Translations under genes and position numbers: made by a program | Assembly: GCA_913020705.1 (NCBI GenBank) | Contig: CAJWBY010000107.1 | Location: 1 to 16,444, forward strand | Length of the DNA stretch: 16,444 nt | Direction: 5' to 3' | From: an uncultured Colwellia sp. | Lineage (GTDB): Bacteria; Pseudomonadota; Gammaproteobacteria; Enterobacterales; Alteromonadaceae | The notes under the pieces: generated by a model | Database searches by the model: none | What the model saw: only the letters and a program-made list of their open reading frames with translations | What the model was told of the DNA's origin: nothing | Part shown: positions 15,900-16,444 of the stretch, in pieces | Layout: each line of letters opens with the position of its first letter | How positions within the stretch are numbered: the stretch's first letter is position 1

Positions 15900-16444
15900 A
15901 TGCAAACATCTGGCTATCATAGGTTCTTTGTAATAATATTAGCAACACTCGCCTCTGCACTCGTTAATTATTTTCCTGTACCTCACTTTGCAGGTTCTCA
16001 ACTTGTTTTTGGGAATGTAATAGCCATTACGATAACGCTATTATTCGGACTCAGAGCAGGACTATTTTGTACTTTGTTAAGTAGTTGGGTAACGGGATTA
16101 AGTTGGGGAAACTTTGTTGCAATTCCCCCTTTTACACTAGAAATTATTGTTATTCATTTTGCAATGAAAAGTAACAAGAATCCTTGTTTTTTTGGTATTT
16201 TATACTGGTTAACTTTAGGATGGATGATAGCAGGTGTTCAATTAGCTATTTTTACCAATTACCTCGAAGTAACCAAAATAGCGATCACGCTGAAATACCT
16301 TTTAAATGGATTAATCAATGTTGTACTTGGTTATGTCATTGCATTTTTATTTGCCCGATACACAACAACAAAATGGCAAGAAAAATTTAAAATTCATCGC
16401 TTCATTGCTTTCGTAGTTTCTTTTCTTTTAACATTTTCAATATT
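15900..16444 (+). CDS. Second hybrid sensor histidine kinase paralogue, N-terminal part only (runs off the window)
   Basis: From ATG 15900 (GAGG 9 bases upstream, as in copy 1) the frame is open to the end of the window, giving 181 residues that match the membrane sensor of the kinase at 1532 with about 19 differences by my count, near 90% identity. All six or so predicted membrane segments are present, and the replacements are mostly conservative (Leu/Val, Ile/Val, Ala/Ser). Differences cluster in the first 95 residues; residues 96-170 are almost unchanged. Nothing indicates decay. The kinase and receiver parts would lie beyond the window, so whether this copy is full length is unknown. Confidence 0.9.
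   Translation, partial: MQTSGYHRFFVIILATLASALVNYFPVPHFAGSQLVFGNVIAITITLLFGLRAGLFCTLLSSWVTGLSWGNFVAIPPFTLEIIVIHFAMKSNKNPCFFGILYWLTLGWMIAGVQLAIFTNYLEVTKIAITLKYLLNGLINVVLGYVIAFLFARYTTTKWQEKFKIHRFIAFVVSFLLTFSI

Larger units (their letters stand above)
15631..16444 (+). repeat. Long direct repeat, copy 2 (cut by window end)
   Basis: Second copy of 1270-2076 in the same orientation, about 14.36 kb away. The leader differs from copy 1 by scattered substitutions and a net 7-base length difference; the coding part is more alike. Homology is still running when the window ends. Confidence 0.93.

Noticed and set aside
16184..16390. Plus-strand open frame inside the second kinase copy
   Set aside because: Out-of-frame shadow; the true frame from 15900 is supported by near 90% identity with copy 1.
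1..16444. tRNA, rRNA, CRISPR array, insertion sequence with transposase, or replication origin
   Set aside because: None was seen on either strand; no transposase motifs or regularly spaced repeats.

Overview
The window is AT-rich, with roughly 36-38% G+C by eye. It carries gene types typical of marine Gammaproteobacteria, most likely Alteromonadales such as Colwellia, Thalassotalea or a relative. These include a secreted repeat-domain adhesin or polysaccharide-binding-type protein, a large hybrid histidine kinase, a TRAP transporter, an FHA protein paired with a membrane Ser/Thr kinase, and a lipoprotein plus beta-barrel pair. The genus is an inference from gene content and base composition, not from a marker gene.

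Layout, left to right. (1) 3-806 is the 3' end of a secreted repeat protein, closed by a strong intrinsic terminator at 848-881. (2) 1040-1240 holds a decayed LysR-regulator C-terminus on the minus strand. (3) 1270-1531 is a conserved leader, followed by a complete hybrid sensor kinase (1532-4759) and a small unknown gene (4789-5184). (4) 5140-5400 on the minus strand is a creB response-regulator gene that has lost its middle. (5) 5537-8323 on the minus strand is a tightly packed dctP-dctQ-dctM TRAP operon whose binding protein looks like a lipoprotein. (6) 8324-8788 is non-coding, or holds at most a tiny ORF. (7) 8789-12699 on the plus strand encodes an FHA protein with a C-terminal winged-helix-like region, then a membrane Ser/Thr kinase with a TolB-like and TPR extracytoplasmic half. 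(8) Two unknown minus-strand genes follow (12706-13197 and 13365-13772). (9) 13963-15295 is an overlapping lipoprotein and outer-membrane barrel pair, followed by a perfect 11-bp inverted repeat. (10) 15450-15575 may be another gene relic. (11) From 15631 to the window end, the leader and the first 181 codons of the hybrid kinase appear a second time.

How it works together: the clearest unit is the FHA protein plus kinase. The kinase could sense through its periplasmic half and phosphorylate itself or a partner, and the FHA protein could read phosphothreonine and act on DNA. This is inferred from domain content and adjacency. The two near-identical kinase cassettes in direct orientation, each next to decayed sequence (LysR and creB relics near copy 1, an unidentified relic near copy 2), suggest a region where a signalling cassette has been copied into degenerating loci. 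No tRNA, rRNA, CRISPR array, insertion sequence or replication origin was recognised.
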